A stretch of 64,000 bases of DNA, taken from assembly GCF_039905635.1 (NCBI RefSeq), contig NZ_CP157000.1, forward strand, positions 2,976,001-3,040,000. Direction: 5' to 3'. The notes beneath the pieces are model-generated. The model searched no databases. It saw only the letters and a program-made list of their open reading frames with translations, and had not been told where the DNA came from. Numbering within the stretch: position 1 is the stretch's first letter; every line of letters begins with the position of its first letter. Origin of the DNA: Microbacterium sp. ProA8. Lineage in GTDB: Bacteria > Actinomycetota > Actinomycetes > Actinomycetales > Microbacteriaceae. Shown one piece after another: positions 18,539 to 29,048 of the stretch. Made by a program: the position numbers and the translations under genes.

Positions 18539-19074
18539 TGCCCGGAGCCCTGGAGGCCGCGCTCGCGCGGCGATCGTGGTCCAAGGTCACCGACGAGGCG
18601 CCGACGCACGATGAGCTGCTGGCGCTCGTGGCGGCCGCGGGGCGGGTCGCCGATCACTCGTCGCTTCAGCCCTGGCGGTTGATCGAGCTGCGCGGCGACG
18701 ATCGCGAGCGGCTCGGCCGCGCGATCAACAAGGCGCAGGGCGACAAGGGCGTCTCGTCGAAGCCGTTGCGCGCGCCGCTGCTCATCGCCGTCGTCGCGAG
18801 CTATCGCAAGAGTCACAAGGTGCCGCGCTGGGAGCAGGAGGCCGTCGCCTCGGGTGTCGCCCACCTGCTCAGCCTGCTGCTGGACGAGGCCGGCTGGGGC
18901 GTCATCTGGCGCACCGGCCACTACACGCGCGCGAAGGCCGTCGCCAAAGCGCATGGCCTCAGGAAGAACGAGGAGCTCCTCGGCTGGCTGTACGTCGGCG
19001 GCAAGCCGCCGCGGTCTCGTCCGGAACGACGCAAGGCGGTCGACGCCCGAGGGCTCGTCAGCCGGATGCCCTGA
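18538..19074 (+). CDS. Nitroreductase family protein
   Basis: This 178-residue predicted FMN-dependent oxidoreductase has HSSLQPWRLIEL near residues 40-51, the FMN-binding region, and GVAHLLSLLLDEAGWGVIWRTG near 100-121. It is at the short end for the family. Coupling with msrB points to an oxidative-stress function. The substrate is unknown. Confidence 0.82.
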   Translation: MPGALEAALARRSWSKVTDEAPTHDELLALVAAAGRVADHSSLQPWRLIELRGDDRERLGRAINKAQGDKGVSSKPLRAPLLIAVVASYRKSHKVPRWEQEAVASGVAHLLSLLLDEAGWGVIWRTGHYTRAKAVAKAHGLRKNEELLGWLYVGGKPPRSRPERRKAVDARGLVSRMP

Positions 19075-19110
19075 CGCGCCGGACGACCCCACTGACACGG
19101 ATGCCGCGAC

Positions 19111-19144
19111 CCGGCCCGTCACCTCGATGAAGGCGACGGGCCGG
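19111..19144. terminator. Bidirectional hairpin between nitroreductase and bcp
   Basis: CCGGCCCGTC (19111-19120) pairs with GACGGGCCGG (19135-19144), with a further CCT/AGG inside the loop. It lies between convergent genes. Confidence 0.72.
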
Positions 19145-19155
19145 CCGGACGGGTC

Positions 19156-19629
19156 TCAAGCGGCGAGCTGAGCGTGGAGCCGCTCCACGTGACCGTTCGG
19201 GTCGACGTGGTACTCGGCGGACTCCACCGTGCCGTCGGGCGCCAGGACGAACGTCGAGCGGATGAGTCCCACGCGCTCCTCGCCGCGTACGACCTTGGTA
19301 CCCCAGGCACCCCACGCCTCGGCGACCGAGTGGTCTTCGTCCGACAGCAGCGGGAACTGCAGCTGCTCGGCCTGCGCCCACTCCGCGAGACGCTCCACCG
19401 AGTCGGGCGAGATGCCGACGACCGCGGCGCCCGCGGCCTGGAGCGAGGCGAGGTTGTCGCGGAAGTCGCAGGCCTCGGTCGTGCAGCCGGGGGTGAACGC
19501 GGCCGGGTAGAAGTACACGATCAGGCGGCGGCCGGCGAAGTCCTCCGGCCGGACCACGGCGCCCGTGGCATCGGCGAGGGCGAAACCGGGGTTCTTGTCG
19601 CCTTCGCTCAGGCGGATGTCGTCAGCCAT
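19156..19629 (-). CDS. bcp: Thioredoxin-dependent peroxiredoxin (BCP family)
   Basis: This 157-residue peroxidase reduces H2O2 and organic peroxides. The peroxidatic Cys lies in FTPGCTTEACDFRD near residues 44-57; the second Cys four residues on is the usual resolving Cys of this class. The start MADDIRLSEGDKNPGF is preceded by a weak site; the longer open frame has no support. It converges on the msrB-nitroreductase pair, making a small oxidative-repair cluster. Confidence 0.93.
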   Translation of the reverse strand: MADDIRLSEGDKNPGFALADATGAVVRPEDFAGRRLIVYFYPAAFTPGCTTEACDFRDNLASLQAAGAAVVGISPDSVERLAEWAQAEQLQFPLLSDEDHSVAEAWGAWGTKVVRGEERVGLIRSTFVLAPDGTVESAEYHVDPNGHVERLHAQLAA

Positions 19630-19667
19630 GTGGTGCGTCCCTTCGGGGTTCGGTGGTGCGGCGTCTG

Positions 19668-20582
19668 TCACGAGGTCGGGTGTACCCCGAACGCGATCGC
19701 CAGCTTCTCGATCTTCTGCGCGCGGCCGAGTCGCGGCAAATCGCTGCCGTCGCGGACCACACGGCCACGGCTCTCGAAATCGGCCAGGAAGTCCAGCGCC
19801 CACTCCACCTCACTCGGTGCGGGGCAGATCACCTCGTTGATGACGGGCGCCTGTTCGGCTGCGAGGCACAGCTTGCCGGTCATGCCCATCGACACGGTGA
19901 TCGCGGAGTGCTCGCGCAGCGTCGGCATGCTGTTGCCCACCGTCGGGCCGTCGATCGGGCCCGGGAGGTCGCCGACGCGGCTCGCGACGACCAGGCGCGC
20001 CCGCGGGTACGCCATGGCCTCGGCATCAGCGCTCATGCCGGTGTCGCGACGGAAATCGCCGCTGCCGAACGCGAGACGGAAGGCGCCGCGCGCGCGGGCG
20101 ATGTGGGCCGCGTCCTCCATGCCGAGCGCCGACTCGATGAGGGCGACCACCGGCACGCTGGCGCGCAGGCGGTCGAACGAGCTCGTCACCTGGTCGGGCG
20201 ACTCGGTCTTGGCGAGCATGATGCCGAGCAGCCCCGGTACGCCGACGAGCGCGGCGAGGTCGTCGGCCCAGAACGGGCTGGCCGCGTCGTTCACACGCAC
20301 CCACGCCCGGCCTCCGGCGGTGAGCCAGTCGACGACGTCCTGCCGCGCCTGCGGCTTGTTGCGGGGGTCGACCGCGTCCTCGATGTCGAGCACCACGGCG
20401 TCGGCCCGGGAGGCCGCCATGTCGCCGAACGACTCGGGGCGCGTTCCGGGCACGAGCAGCCAGGAGCGGGCGATCGACGGATCGACGGCGCGGTGGCGCG
20501 CAGGGCGGGCGGAGATCAGGGTGCGCAGATCCTCCTCGGGATCGAGGACCTCTGCACCGTTGCCGTAGGGATCTGCCGACAT
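19668..20582 (-). CDS. HpcH/HpaI aldolase / citrate lyase beta (CitE-like) protein
   Basis: This 304-residue TIM-barrel lyase has SWLLVPGTRPESF near residue 41, the acyl-CoA or keto-acid-binding Arg region, and VVLDIEDAVDPRNKPQAR near 63-80 with Mg-binding acids. Stand-alone actinobacterial CitE-like proteins act on malyl- or citramalyl-CoA-type substrates; the exact one is unclear. The ATG at 20582 follows GAAGAAGAG. No citDF or mesaconyl-CoA genes are nearby. Confidence 0.87.
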   Translation of the reverse strand: MSADPYGNGAEVLDPEEDLRTLISARPARHRAVDPSIARSWLLVPGTRPESFGDMAASRADAVVLDIEDAVDPRNKPQARQDVVDWLTAGGRAWVRVNDAASPFWADDLAALVGVPGLLGIMLAKTESPDQVTSSFDRLRASVPVVALIESALGMEDAAHIARARGAFRLAFGSGDFRRDTGMSADAEAMAYPRARLVVASRVGDLPGPIDGPTVGNSMPTLREHSAITVSMGMTGKLCLAAEQAPVINEVICPAPSEVEWALDFLADFESRGRVVRDGSDLPRLGRAQKIEKLAIAFGVHPTS

Positions 20583-20890
20583 CTCACTCTTCTTCCGGAA
20601 TTCGGGTCTGGGGCGACCGCGAGCCGTCGGGCGCGGCACTCGCATCGCACTGCGGGCGACCGCGATCACGCGGCTTCACGCCCGCCGGCGGCCGACCTGC
20701 GGGCGGGGTGCGCGCGCCGTCGAGCCGACGTGGAGCGCGACGCCGCCCCTGCGGATGACGCCCGGGGCCGGCGATCGCGCCGACATCCATTCCACCACCT
20801 TCTCGCGCCGGCGGCGCACCGGCCGGCGGTCGCCGCGTCGGAGCGCGGGTCGTATGCCTCGTCGGCGGGCAGGAGGACCGGCACGCGGTG
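20583..20890. other. 308-bp gap with no convincing gene
   Basis: The frames here are short, Arg-rich and overlapping on both strands, as expected for shadow frames. There is no ribosome site with a sensible protein and no obvious hairpin. It may contain a decayed gene or the promoter of the CitE-like gene. Confidence 0.5.
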
Positions 20891-21847
20891 TCAGCGCCGG
20901 CGGCGCGGCATCCGTCTCCAGGGCACGACCGCCACGACCACCGAGAGGATCGCGAGCGCCGACATCAGCAGCGACGCCGCCGGGGCGGGGGCCCCCACCG
21001 CAGGCCAGATCGCGTCGATGATGACGGAGGTCACCACCTGCCCGACGACAGTACCCAGTCCCAGCAGCAGCACTCCGGTGTGGGGCACGAGCGCCGCCGC
21101 CAGGAAGATGTACGCCACCCCGATCACACCGCCGAGGTAGAGCCAGGGGTCGGACGGGTACGACGTCGGCGGGCCGGCGACCGCGGTGTGGATGAGCTCG
21201 GCGACCCCGAGGACGGCCGTGCCGCCGATGAAGTTCACGAGGGTCGCGGTCAGCGGCGTGCCGACGCGCTGACGCAGCCGACCGTTGACGGCGGACTGCC
21301 AGGCGATGCCGGCGCCTACCAGGAAGGGCAGCACGACCAGCACCGGCGGGGCATGGATGCCACCTGCCAGCGATACTCCGGCGGCCAGCAGCGCCAGGGC
21401 ACCGCCGGCCAGTCGCGCCGGGGTCACCGCCACGACGCCCGCCGGGCCGAAGCCCGAACGGTCCAGCAGCAGGCCGCTCACGGTCTGCCCGGCGACGACT
21501 CCCACCGTGAACAGCGCGACGCCGATGATGCCGACCGCGAGCGATTGCGTCGCCACCGAGAGCGCGCCGGCGACGCCGCCGCCCAGCATCCAGATCGGGA
21601 TGCCGCCGCTGCGCACGCCGCCGACCAGCGCGACGAAGCCCCGCCGTCCCTGCGGCAGGGCCGCCGACAGCACGATGAGCACGATCAGGCCCGAGCCGAA
21701 CGAGATCACGGCGGCTGCGAAGCCGTCGTCGATGCGGACGCCCAGCTGGCCGTTGATGCGCGCCTGCACCGCGGTCAGCACCCCGATGAGCGCGGCGCCG
21801 CCCAGGCCCATCCAGACGGGCAGGCGGGATGCGGTCACCCGATCCAT
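20891..21847 (-). CDS. DMT-superfamily transporter, duplicated YdcZ (DUF606) type
   Basis: This 318-residue protein has about ten membrane segments in two similar halves (about 1-150 and 160-310). Both halves contain the small-residue motif seen as VQARINGQLG near residue 27 and WQSAVNGRLRQ near 185. It is a predicted inner-membrane permease of unknown substrate. A basic tail (WRRMPRRRR) ends the protein. Confidence 0.86.
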   Translation of the reverse strand: MDRVTASRLPVWMGLGGAALIGVLTAVQARINGQLGVRIDDGFAAAVISFGSGLIVLIVLSAALPQGRRGFVALVGGVRSGGIPIWMLGGGVAGALSVATQSLAVGIIGVALFTVGVVAGQTVSGLLLDRSGFGPAGVVAVTPARLAGGALALLAAGVSLAGGIHAPPVLVVLPFLVGAGIAWQSAVNGRLRQRVGTPLTATLVNFIGGTAVLGVAELIHTAVAGPPTSYPSDPWLYLGGVIGVAYIFLAAALVPHTGVLLLGLGTVVGQVVTSVIIDAIWPAVGAPAPAASLLMSALAILSVVVAVVPWRRMPRRRR

Positions 21848-21952
21848 CTTGCCTGCCCGCGAGCGGCACCGATGACGACCACGCCTGCGGCGGAGCCGGC
21901 GACGTCGGGCACGATGCGTGTCGACGCCGAGATTCGACGACGCGCGCGGAAG

Positions 21953-22028
21953 TGGAGCCGACTACGGGACTTGAACCCGTAACCCCCGTATTACAAGTAC
22001 GGTGCGCTACCAATTGCGCCAAGTCGGC
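21953..22028 (-). tRNA. tRNA-Thr(UGU)
   Basis: A 76-nt cloverleaf including an encoded CCA lies on the minus strand. The acceptor stem GCCGACT pairs with AGTCGGC, the anticodon loop is CTTGTAA (anticodon TGT), and the T-arm contains GGGTTCAAGTCCC. Confidence 0.95.
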
Positions 22029-22066
22029 AGAGCGCCCAGTCTAGCGGCGCCCGGGCGGGCACCCGA

Positions 22067-23017
22067 TCAGGGAGCCGGAGTCGGCGTCGGGGTCGGGGTG
22101 GCCTTGTAGTAGGCGTCGCTCGCGACCGTGAGGACGAACTGTGCGAACTCCTTGGGGTCGTCCAGCTTGCCCACGTACTGGGTGCCGTTCACGAGCACCA
22201 TCGGCGTGCCGGTGAGGGCGGCGCCGTCGGTGCCGGGAAGCTCCTGCAGCGCCCGGTCGGTCGCCGTCTTCGCCCACGACGCGTAGGACTGCTCCTCGAT
22301 GCACGCGCGCACGACCTTGGGGCCGTCGAGACCCGTGGCGATCGCCATGGCGGCGAGCTCGCTGTCGCTGTAGCCGTCCGAGTCGACCTCGGGCTGCTGA
22401 CGCAGCAGCGCGTCGTTGAACGCGAAGAAGTAGTCCGGCGCATGCTGGGCGACGCAGGCGGCCGCACCGGCGGCGCGCAGCGAGTACTTGGTGCCGTTCG
22501 ACTTCGCCGTCAGCATCGCGACCGGGTAGTAGGTCAGGGTCGCGGCGTCGTCGTCGACCCACTCCGACAGCTGCTTCATGTTGGCCAGCTGGAATTCGCG
22601 CGAGCCCGTGGAGAGGTAGTCGACGTACACCCGGATCTCGACCGCGGGCGCCTCCGTGGGGGTCGCGGTGGGTGTCGGCTCCGGCTCGGGGGTGGGGGTG
22701 GCCGTGCTGGCCTCCCCCTCGGGAGACCCGTTGACGTCCGCACCCTCGGAGCCCACGCCACCGCCCGTGACGTCACTCACCACGAAGCCGTCGTTCACGA
22801 CGTTCGCAGGGCTCATCATGGGCTTCGATGCACTGGACGAGACCGTCCACGTCACCACGACCGCGATGACGGCCACGAAGGCGATGGCGACGACCGCGAG
22901 CGACGTCCGCCGGATGACGCGAGCCCGAGACTGCCGCGCCTTCACCTGCTGCGCCTTCTCACGCACGGCGTCGCGGCGCTCGCTGGACGCGGCGTTCTGT
23001 GACTCGTCGCTCGACAT
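22067..23017 (-). CDS. Membrane-anchored DsbA/thioredoxin-fold protein lacking the CxxC
   Basis: This 316-residue protein has one membrane helix near residues 40-62, a Pro/Thr/Glu-rich spacer (about 100-130) and a Thioredoxin_4 (DsbA-like) domain. The position where DFxCPxC is expected reads YVDYLSTGS, with no cysteine, while the cis-Pro loop GTPMVLVNG is kept. A redox role is therefore doubtful; binding or chaperone activity is possible. A TPTPTPAP tail ends the protein. The start at 23017 has GAGAGG upstream. The next gene on this strand is tRNA-Thr. Confidence 0.84.
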   Translation of the reverse strand: MSSDESQNAASSERRDAVREKAQQVKARQSRARVIRRTSLAVVAIAFVAVIAVVVTWTVSSSASKPMMSPANVVNDGFVVSDVTGGGVGSEGADVNGSPEGEASTATPTPEPEPTPTATPTEAPAVEIRVYVDYLSTGSREFQLANMKQLSEWVDDDAATLTYYPVAMLTAKSNGTKYSLRAAGAAACVAQHAPDYFFAFNDALLRQQPEVDSDGYSDSELAAMAIATGLDGPKVVRACIEEQSYASWAKTATDRALQELPGTDGAALTGTPMVLVNGTQYVGKLDDPKEFAQFVLTVASDAYYKATPTPTPTPAP

Positions 23018-23241
23018 GGGACCTCTCGGTGCGGAAATGTGGCCGGTATCCGGCGGGGGCCGGACGGGAAAGCGGCCGTCCACGATGCTAGCCAGCCACC
23101 CTGGGAAATGCCCAGACGCAACCTCCGCACGCGCCGTGTCATACTGTTCGTGCGCCCGATGACGGGCGTGCGGGAATGCCCCCGCTCATTCCATCACTAC
23201 GGATCGTCCGGCACGTACCTGCCGGTGAAGGAGAAGAGAAC

Positions 23242-24345
<1,104 letters not shown>

Positions 24346-24359
24346 CACCGTTTCGCATC

Positions 24360-24406
24360 GCGACGGCGCGGGTGGGAGAGATTCCCCCGCGCCGTCGCTT
24401 TCTTTT
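24360..24406 (+). terminator. Intrinsic terminator with T-tract after ugpC
   Basis: GCGACGGCGCGGG (24360-24372) pairs with CCCGCGCCGTCGC (24386-24398), followed by TTTCTTTT. It is the only terminator seen here with a classical T-run. It lies just upstream of the next gene's ribosome site. Confidence 0.9.
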
Positions 24407-24417
24407 CAGGAGGGGAC

Positions 24418-25725
24418 GTGCCTGACGCCCTGAGCATCACCGCCAGCAGTGTGGACCCGGGATTGCTGACGCTGCCCTGGTCGACACCGCTGGGCGACTG
24501 GCCGTCGCAGCACATCGTCTTCCTCCCCAAGGGCCTGTCACGCCACCTGGTGCGCTTCGCCAACCTCTCCGGCCGGGTGGTGGCCATCAAGGAGACGACG
24601 CAGGCGATGGCGCAGCGCGAGTACGACATGCTCGGCAACCTCGCCCGCCTCGACGTTCCCTGCGTCGCACGGGTCGCCGTGATCGCCGGACGGACGGATG
24701 CCGCGGGTGAGCCGCTGCCCGCCGCCCTGGTCACCGCCCACCTGAAGTTCTCGCTCCCCTACCGCGCCCTGTTCACCCAGGTGCTGCGCCCCGACACCGC
24801 CACCCGCCTGGTGGATGCGCTCGCACTGCTGCTGGTGCGCCTGCACAACGTCGGGTTCTTCTGGGGCGACGTGTCGCTGTCGAACACGCTGTTCCGCCGC
24901 GATGCCGGCGCCTTCGCGGCGTACCTGGTCGACGCCGAGACCGGCGAGCTGCACGAGAGCGGTCTGACCCCGGGCCAGCGCGCACACGACCTCGATATCG
25001 CCCGCACCAACATCGCCGGAGAGATCATGGACCTCGAGGCGGGCGGCCGCCTCGAGGGCGGCGTCGACGCCATCGCGGTGGCGGACGGGATCGTGTCGTC
25101 GTACCACGCACTGTGGGCGGCGCTCACCGACGAAGAGAGCTTCCGCGCCGACGAGTCCTGGCGCCTGACCGAACGGGTGCAGCGCCTCAACGAGCTGGGG
25201 TTCGACATCGGCGAGATGTCGATCCAGGCCACGGCTGACGGCGCCCGGGTGTCGATCCAGCCGAAGGTCGTGGACGCGGGTCACCATCAGCGCCGCCTGC
25301 TGCGCCTGACCGGCCTCGACGTCGAGGAGAACCAGGCCCGGCGCCTGCTCAACGACCTCGACGAGTTCCGCGCGCGCATCTCCCGCCTGGGTGACGACGA
25401 AGAGATGGTCGCGCACGAGTGGCTCACCCGCGTGTTCGAGCCGGTTGTCAAGGCGGTCCCGTGGGATCTGCGGTCCAAGCTCGAGCCCGCCGAGGTCTTC
25501 CACCAGCTGCTCGAGCACCGCTGGTACCTGTCGCAGGCGAAGGGGAAGTCGGTCCCGCTCGCGGAGTCGCTGACGAGTTACATCGACAACGTGCTGCGAC
25601 ACCGCCGCGATGAGGCGACGCTGATGGGGCCCCCGACCGAGACGGTGTCGCTCTCGATCATCACGTCCCCGAATCCGGTGATCGACGACGACGAGGACGA
25701 CATCGACTGGCGCGACCTCGTATAG
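24418..25725 (+). CDS. DUF4032 protein (kinase-like fold N-terminus)
   Basis: This 435-residue protein starts at GTG with AGGAGGGG upstream. The N-terminal half resembles a small-molecule or lipopolysaccharide kinase: VAIKET near residue 57, an FFWGDVSLSNTLF catalytic loop near 145, and YLVDAETGE near 172. DUF4032 makes up the C-terminal half. The protein is conserved in actinobacteria with no known substrate. The tail is rich in Asp and Glu (DDDEDDIDW). It may be read through from ugpC only past the T-tract terminator. Confidence 0.84.
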   Translation: MPDALSITASSVDPGLLTLPWSTPLGDWPSQHIVFLPKGLSRHLVRFANLSGRVVAIKETTQAMAQREYDMLGNLARLDVPCVARVAVIAGRTDAAGEPLPAALVTAHLKFSLPYRALFTQVLRPDTATRLVDALALLLVRLHNVGFFWGDVSLSNTLFRRDAGAFAAYLVDAETGELHESGLTPGQRAHDLDIARTNIAGEIMDLEAGGRLEGGVDAIAVADGIVSSYHALWAALTDEESFRADESWRLTERVQRLNELGFDIGEMSIQATADGARVSIQPKVVDAGHHQRRLLRLTGLDVEENQARRLLNDLDEFRARISRLGDDEEMVAHEWLTRVFEPVVKAVPWDLRSKLEPAEVFHQLLEHRWYLSQAKGKSVPLAESLTSYIDNVLRHRRDEATLMGPPTETVSLSIITSPNPVIDDDEDDIDWRDLV

Positions 25726-25764
25726 CCACGGGGTCTGGCCCAGCACCGTCGCCGGGACGCGCGA

Positions 25765-25807
25765 AAGGGCATGTTCCCGCACGCCACGCGTGCGGGAACA
25801 TGCCCTT
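25765..25807. terminator. Strong bidirectional terminator, 20-bp perfect stem
   Basis: Arms 25765-25784 and 25788-25807 are fully complementary around a 3-nt loop. This is the longest perfect terminator stem in the window and separates convergent DUF4032 and oxidoreductase genes. Confidence 0.92.
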
Positions 25808-25820
25808 CGGCGATTGCGGG

Positions 25821-26462
25821 TCAGTACCCGACGGTGAAACGCTTGCGCGGGTGCTGCGGGTTCTCGATCTCGTCGACGATCGCCACCGCGAGGTCTTCAC
25901 CCGAGATGTACGACTCGCCCTCGGCGTCGGTCACGATGACGTCGCCGCCGGTGCGGTACGAGCCGGTACGCTCACCCGGCTTGAACGCGCCGAACCCGCC
26001 GGCGGGGTGGATGTAGAACCAGTCGAGCGAGTCCGGGCCCGCCTGGAGGTCTTCCAGGATGCCGATCGCCTCGAGCGCCTCCGGCTTGTAGTCCTCGCTG
26101 AACGAGGGCAGGTCCACGACCCGCTGCCCGTCCTCGGTGACGAGGCTGCCGCCGGCGCCGCCGATGACCCCCAGCCGGACGCCTTCGGGCAGAAGCGAGG
26201 CGAGCGCGGCGATGTTCGGGCGCACGAGCCCGAGCATGTCGCCGCGGGGCGCCACCGCCGACACGACGACGTCGACCCCTTCGATCTGGGCGAGCAGATC
26301 GGGCACGTCGGTGAGCGAGCCCTCGATGTAGACGGCGCCGGGCTGACGCTCGCTCGGGACGCGGCGCGCGATGGACAGGACGCTGTGCCCGCGGCTCACC
26401 GCCTCGGCGACGATGTGGCGGCCGGCGTAGCCGGAGCCTCCGATGACGGCGATGCGTGCCAT
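25821..26462 (-). CDS. NAD(P)-binding epimerase/NmrA-like protein
   Basis: This 213-residue Rossmann protein starts MARIAVIGGSGYAGRHI, with GGSGYAG as the nucleotide site, and contains VVVSAVAP near residue 65. It is an atypical SDR, similar to proteins that act as oxidoreductases or redox sensors. No substrate can be given. It is monocistronic. Confidence 0.83.
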   Translation of the reverse strand: MARIAVIGGSGYAGRHIVAEAVSRGHSVLSIARRVPSERQPGAVYIEGSLTDVPDLLAQIEGVDVVVSAVAPRGDMLGLVRPNIAALASLLPEGVRLGVIGGAGGSLVTEDGQRVVDLPSFSEDYKPEALEAIGILEDLQAGPDSLDWFYIHPAGGFGAFKPGERTGSYRTGGDVIVTDAEGESYISGEDLAVAIVDEIENPQHPRKRFTVGY

Positions 26463-26564
26463 GTTCTGCCTTTCGATCTGTCGTGCCGGCGAACGCTCGC
26501 CGGCCCTGCGTGAGACAAGCGGGCCCGCCGGCGCTTCATTCCCGTGAATGCGTCACGCGGCGAC

Positions 26565-27557
26565 TCATTCGGGCGGAGCGGTGCGGAGTGTGGCGACCTG
26601 GTAGAGAGCGACGGATGCCGCGATGCCGGCGTTGAGCGACTCGGTGCTCGACGAGATCGGGATCGAGACGATCTGGTCGCAGGTCTCGGTCACCAGTCGC
26701 GAGAGGCCCTTGCCCTCGGAGCCGACGACGATCACCACGGGACGGTCGGCGAGCTGCAGCTCGGGGAGGGAGACATCTCCCCCGCCGTCCAGGCCGAGCA
26801 CGAAGACGCCCTGCTTCTTGAAGTCCTTGAGCATCGCGGTCAGGTTCGCCGCGATCGCGACGGGGATGCGCGCGGCCGCGCCGGCGCTCGTCTTCCACGC
26901 CGCCGAGTTGACGCTCGCCGAACGGCGCTGCGGCACGATGACGGCGTGGCCGCCGAACGCGGCCGTCGAGCGGAGGATGGCGCCGAGGTTGCGCGGGTCG
27001 GTGATGCCGTCGAGGGCGACGAAGAGCGGTGTCTGGCCGCGGTCGATCACCTGCTCCAGCAGATCCTGCGGGTGCGCGTACTCGTACGGCGGCACCTTCA
27101 GCGCGACGCCCTGGTGCACGCCGTCGAAGCCCGCCATGCGGTCGAGCTCCGGTCGCGTCACCTCGAGCACGGGGATCTCGCGGTGCGTCGCGATCGACAG
27201 CATCTCCTTGACGCGGTCGTCCATCTCGACGCGCTGCGCGATGTAGAAGGCGGTCGCGGGGATCTTCGCACGCAGCGCCTCGAGCACCGAGTTGCGACCC
27301 GTGACGGTCTCGGTGTCGTCGTCCTTCTTGCCGGGGCGCGGCGAACGCGGTGCCGACTGGCCGGGCTGGGCCTTGCCACCCGCAGCCGCGTAGCGCTCGG
27401 CGGCCGCCTTGCGCTTGCCGGCGGGGTGCCAGGCGCGGTCCTCCGCCTTGGGGGTCGGCCCGCGGCCGGCGAGCGACCGCTTATTCTTGCCTCCGGTCCC
27501 CTTGGTGGGGCCCTTCTTGTTGCCCTTGCTCGCGCCGGGGCGTCCTGCCTTGGCCAT
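26565..27557 (-). CDS. rlmB: 23S rRNA (guanosine-2'-O-)-methyltransferase RlmB
   Basis: This 330-residue SpoU/TrmH enzyme methylates G2251 of 23S rRNA. SPOUT motifs are ITDPRNLGAILRST near residue 187, VVGSEGKGLSR near 271 and PISSSTESLNAGIAA near 294; the last forms the AdoMet trefoil knot. The first 80 residues are Lys/Arg/Gly-rich (KGNKKGPTKGTGGKNKR), probably an RNA-binding extension common in actinobacteria. It lies 30 bp downstream of cysS, the same order as in mycobacteria. Confidence 0.94.
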   Translation of the reverse strand: MAKAGRPGASKGNKKGPTKGTGGKNKRSLAGRGPTPKAEDRAWHPAGKRKAAAERYAAAGGKAQPGQSAPRSPRPGKKDDDTETVTGRNSVLEALRAKIPATAFYIAQRVEMDDRVKEMLSIATHREIPVLEVTRPELDRMAGFDGVHQGVALKVPPYEYAHPQDLLEQVIDRGQTPLFVALDGITDPRNLGAILRSTAAFGGHAVIVPQRRSASVNSAAWKTSAGAAARIPVAIAANLTAMLKDFKKQGVFVLGLDGGGDVSLPELQLADRPVVIVVGSEGKGLSRLVTETCDQIVSIPISSSTESLNAGIAASVALYQVATLRTAPPE

Positions 27558-27587
27558 CAGTTCTCCTTCACGCGGGGCGCCGCCCCG

Positions 27588-29048
27588 TCAGTTGCTCTCC
27601 GCGGAACGAGGGGTGTCGGCGACACTCCAGTGCGTCCCGTCGGGTCCGTCTTCGAGGGCGATGCCGGCCGCCGCGATCGCGTCGCGGATGCGGTCGGCGG
27701 CCGCCCAGTCCTTCGCTGCGCGCGCATCGGCACGCTGCGCGATCATCGTCTGCACCAGGGCGTCGAGCGCGCGGGTCTGGTCGGAGGCATCCGTCGAACG
27801 CCAGTGCGGGTCGAGCGGGTCGATGCCGAGCACACCCGTCATCACCGCGACGTCGGCGAAGGCGCGCAGCGCGCCGTCGCGGTCGCCGGCGTCGAGCGCC
27901 GTGTTGCCCTCGCGCACGGTCTCGTGCAGCACGGCGAGCGCCTGCGGCACGCCGAGGTCGTCGTCGAGAGCGGCGGCGAAGGCGGTCGGCACGGTGGCGG
28001 TGACGCGCACGTCGTCCGCGCCGCGGAGCGCCCGGACGGCGCGCTCGAGGAAGGTGCGGATGCGGTCGACCGCCGCTTCCGCCTCGTCGAAGGTCGTCGT
28101 GGTGATGTCGAGGCTCGAACGGTAGTGGGCCGCGGCGAGTGCGTAGCGCACCACCAGCGGGTCGCGCTCACGGAGCACGTCCTCGGCGAGGATGAAGTTG
28201 AAGAGCGACTTCGACATCTTCTGCGCACCCACCGTCACGAGGCCGTTGTGCACCCAGTAGCGGGCGAAGCCGTCGCCGGCGGCCGTCGACTGGGCCAGCT
28301 CGTTCTCATGGTGCGGAAAGCGCAGGTCCAGCCCGCCGCCGTGGATGTCGAACTCGCTGCCGAGGTAGCGCCGCGACATCGCAGAGCATTCGATGTGCCA
28401 GCCGGGGCGCCCGGGTCCCCACGGCGAGTCCCACGTCGCCGACGTCGGCTCCTCGGCCTTGGCGCCCTTCCACAGCGCGAAGTCCCGAGGATCGCGCTTG
28501 CCGCGCGGGTCGGCGTCCGCCGCCGGCTCCATGGCGTCGAGGCTCTGCCTCGTGAGCGACCCGTAATCGGCCCACGACCGCACGTCGAAGTACACGTCGC
28601 CCGCGGAACCGGTCTCGGCCCCTGAGCCGGTCGAAGCGGCGGGGTATGCGTGCCCTGCGTCGACGAGCCGCGCGATCAGCTCCTGCATCTGCGGGATGGA
28701 GGCGGTGGCCCGGGGCTCGTACGTCGGCGGAAGGATGCCGATGGCGCTGTACGCGCGGGTGAACTCGAGCTCCATGCGGTACGCGAGGGCCCACCACGGC
28801 TCGCCGTGGGTGGCGTTCGCGAGCACCTTGTCGTCGATGTCGGTGACGTTGCGGACGAACGTGACGCGGCCGTGGCGGTGGGTGAGCCAGCGCCGCAGGA
28901 TGTCGAAGCTCAGCGCACCGCGAAGGTGCCCGATGTGCGGGCCCGACTGAACAGTCGGACCGCAGACGTAGATGGTGACGTTTCCGGGGTCGAGGGGCAC
29001 GAAGTCGCGCAGTGTCTGCGTCTTGGTGTCGTACAGCTGAACCGTCAC
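27588..29048 (-). CDS. cysS: Cysteine--tRNA ligase
   Basis: This 486-residue class I synthetase charges tRNA-Cys. The HIGH motif is PHIGHLRG near residue 38, the first zinc Cys is in CGPTV near 29, and the catalytic loop is KMSKSLF near 280. GTG is the start. Residues about 136-150 ([12 protein letters not shown]) interrupt the usual join between GHAYPA and GDVYFDV and overlap a CCTGAGCCGGTCGAAG sequence that looks like a repeat half-site. The conserved order rlmB-cysS-ispDF-carD matches mycobacteria. Confidence 0.95.
   Translation of the reverse strand: MTVQLYDTKTQTLRDFVPLDPGNVTIYVCGPTVQSGPHIGHLRGALSFDILRRWLTHRHGRVTFVRNVTDIDDKVLANATHGEPWWALAYRMELEFTRAYSAIGILPPTYEPRATASIPQMQELIARLVDAGHAYPAASTGSGAETGSAGDVYFDVRSWADYGSLTRQSLDAMEPAADADPRGKRDPRDFALWKGAKAEEPTSATWDSPWGPGRPGWHIECSAMSRRYLGSEFDIHGGGLDLRFPHHENELAQSTAAGDGFARYWVHNGLVTVGAQKMSKSLFNFILAEDVLRERDPLVVRYALAAAHYRSSLDITTTTFDEAEAAVDRIRTFLERAVRALRGADDVRVTATVPTAFAAALDDDLGVPQALAVLHETVREGNTALDAGDRDGALRAFADVAVMTGVLGIDPLDPHWRSTDASDQTRALDALVQTMIAQRADARAAKDWAAADRIRDAIAAAGIALEDGPDGTHWSVADTPRSAESN
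28605..28636. repeat. Candidate intragenic REP-like element in cysS
   Basis: An ACCGG...CCGGT inverted repeat encloses CCCCTGAGCCGGTCGAAG. Sequences of the CCTGAGC...TCGAAG type are, as I recall, dispersed palindromic repeats in many actinobacteria. It coincides with an apparent in-frame insertion of about 13 residues in cysS. Confidence 0.45.

Noticed and set aside
20583..20890. Short Arg-rich proteins of 36-72 residues
   Set aside because: Overlapping frames on both strands, no ribosome site and no conserved pattern; treated as non-coding.
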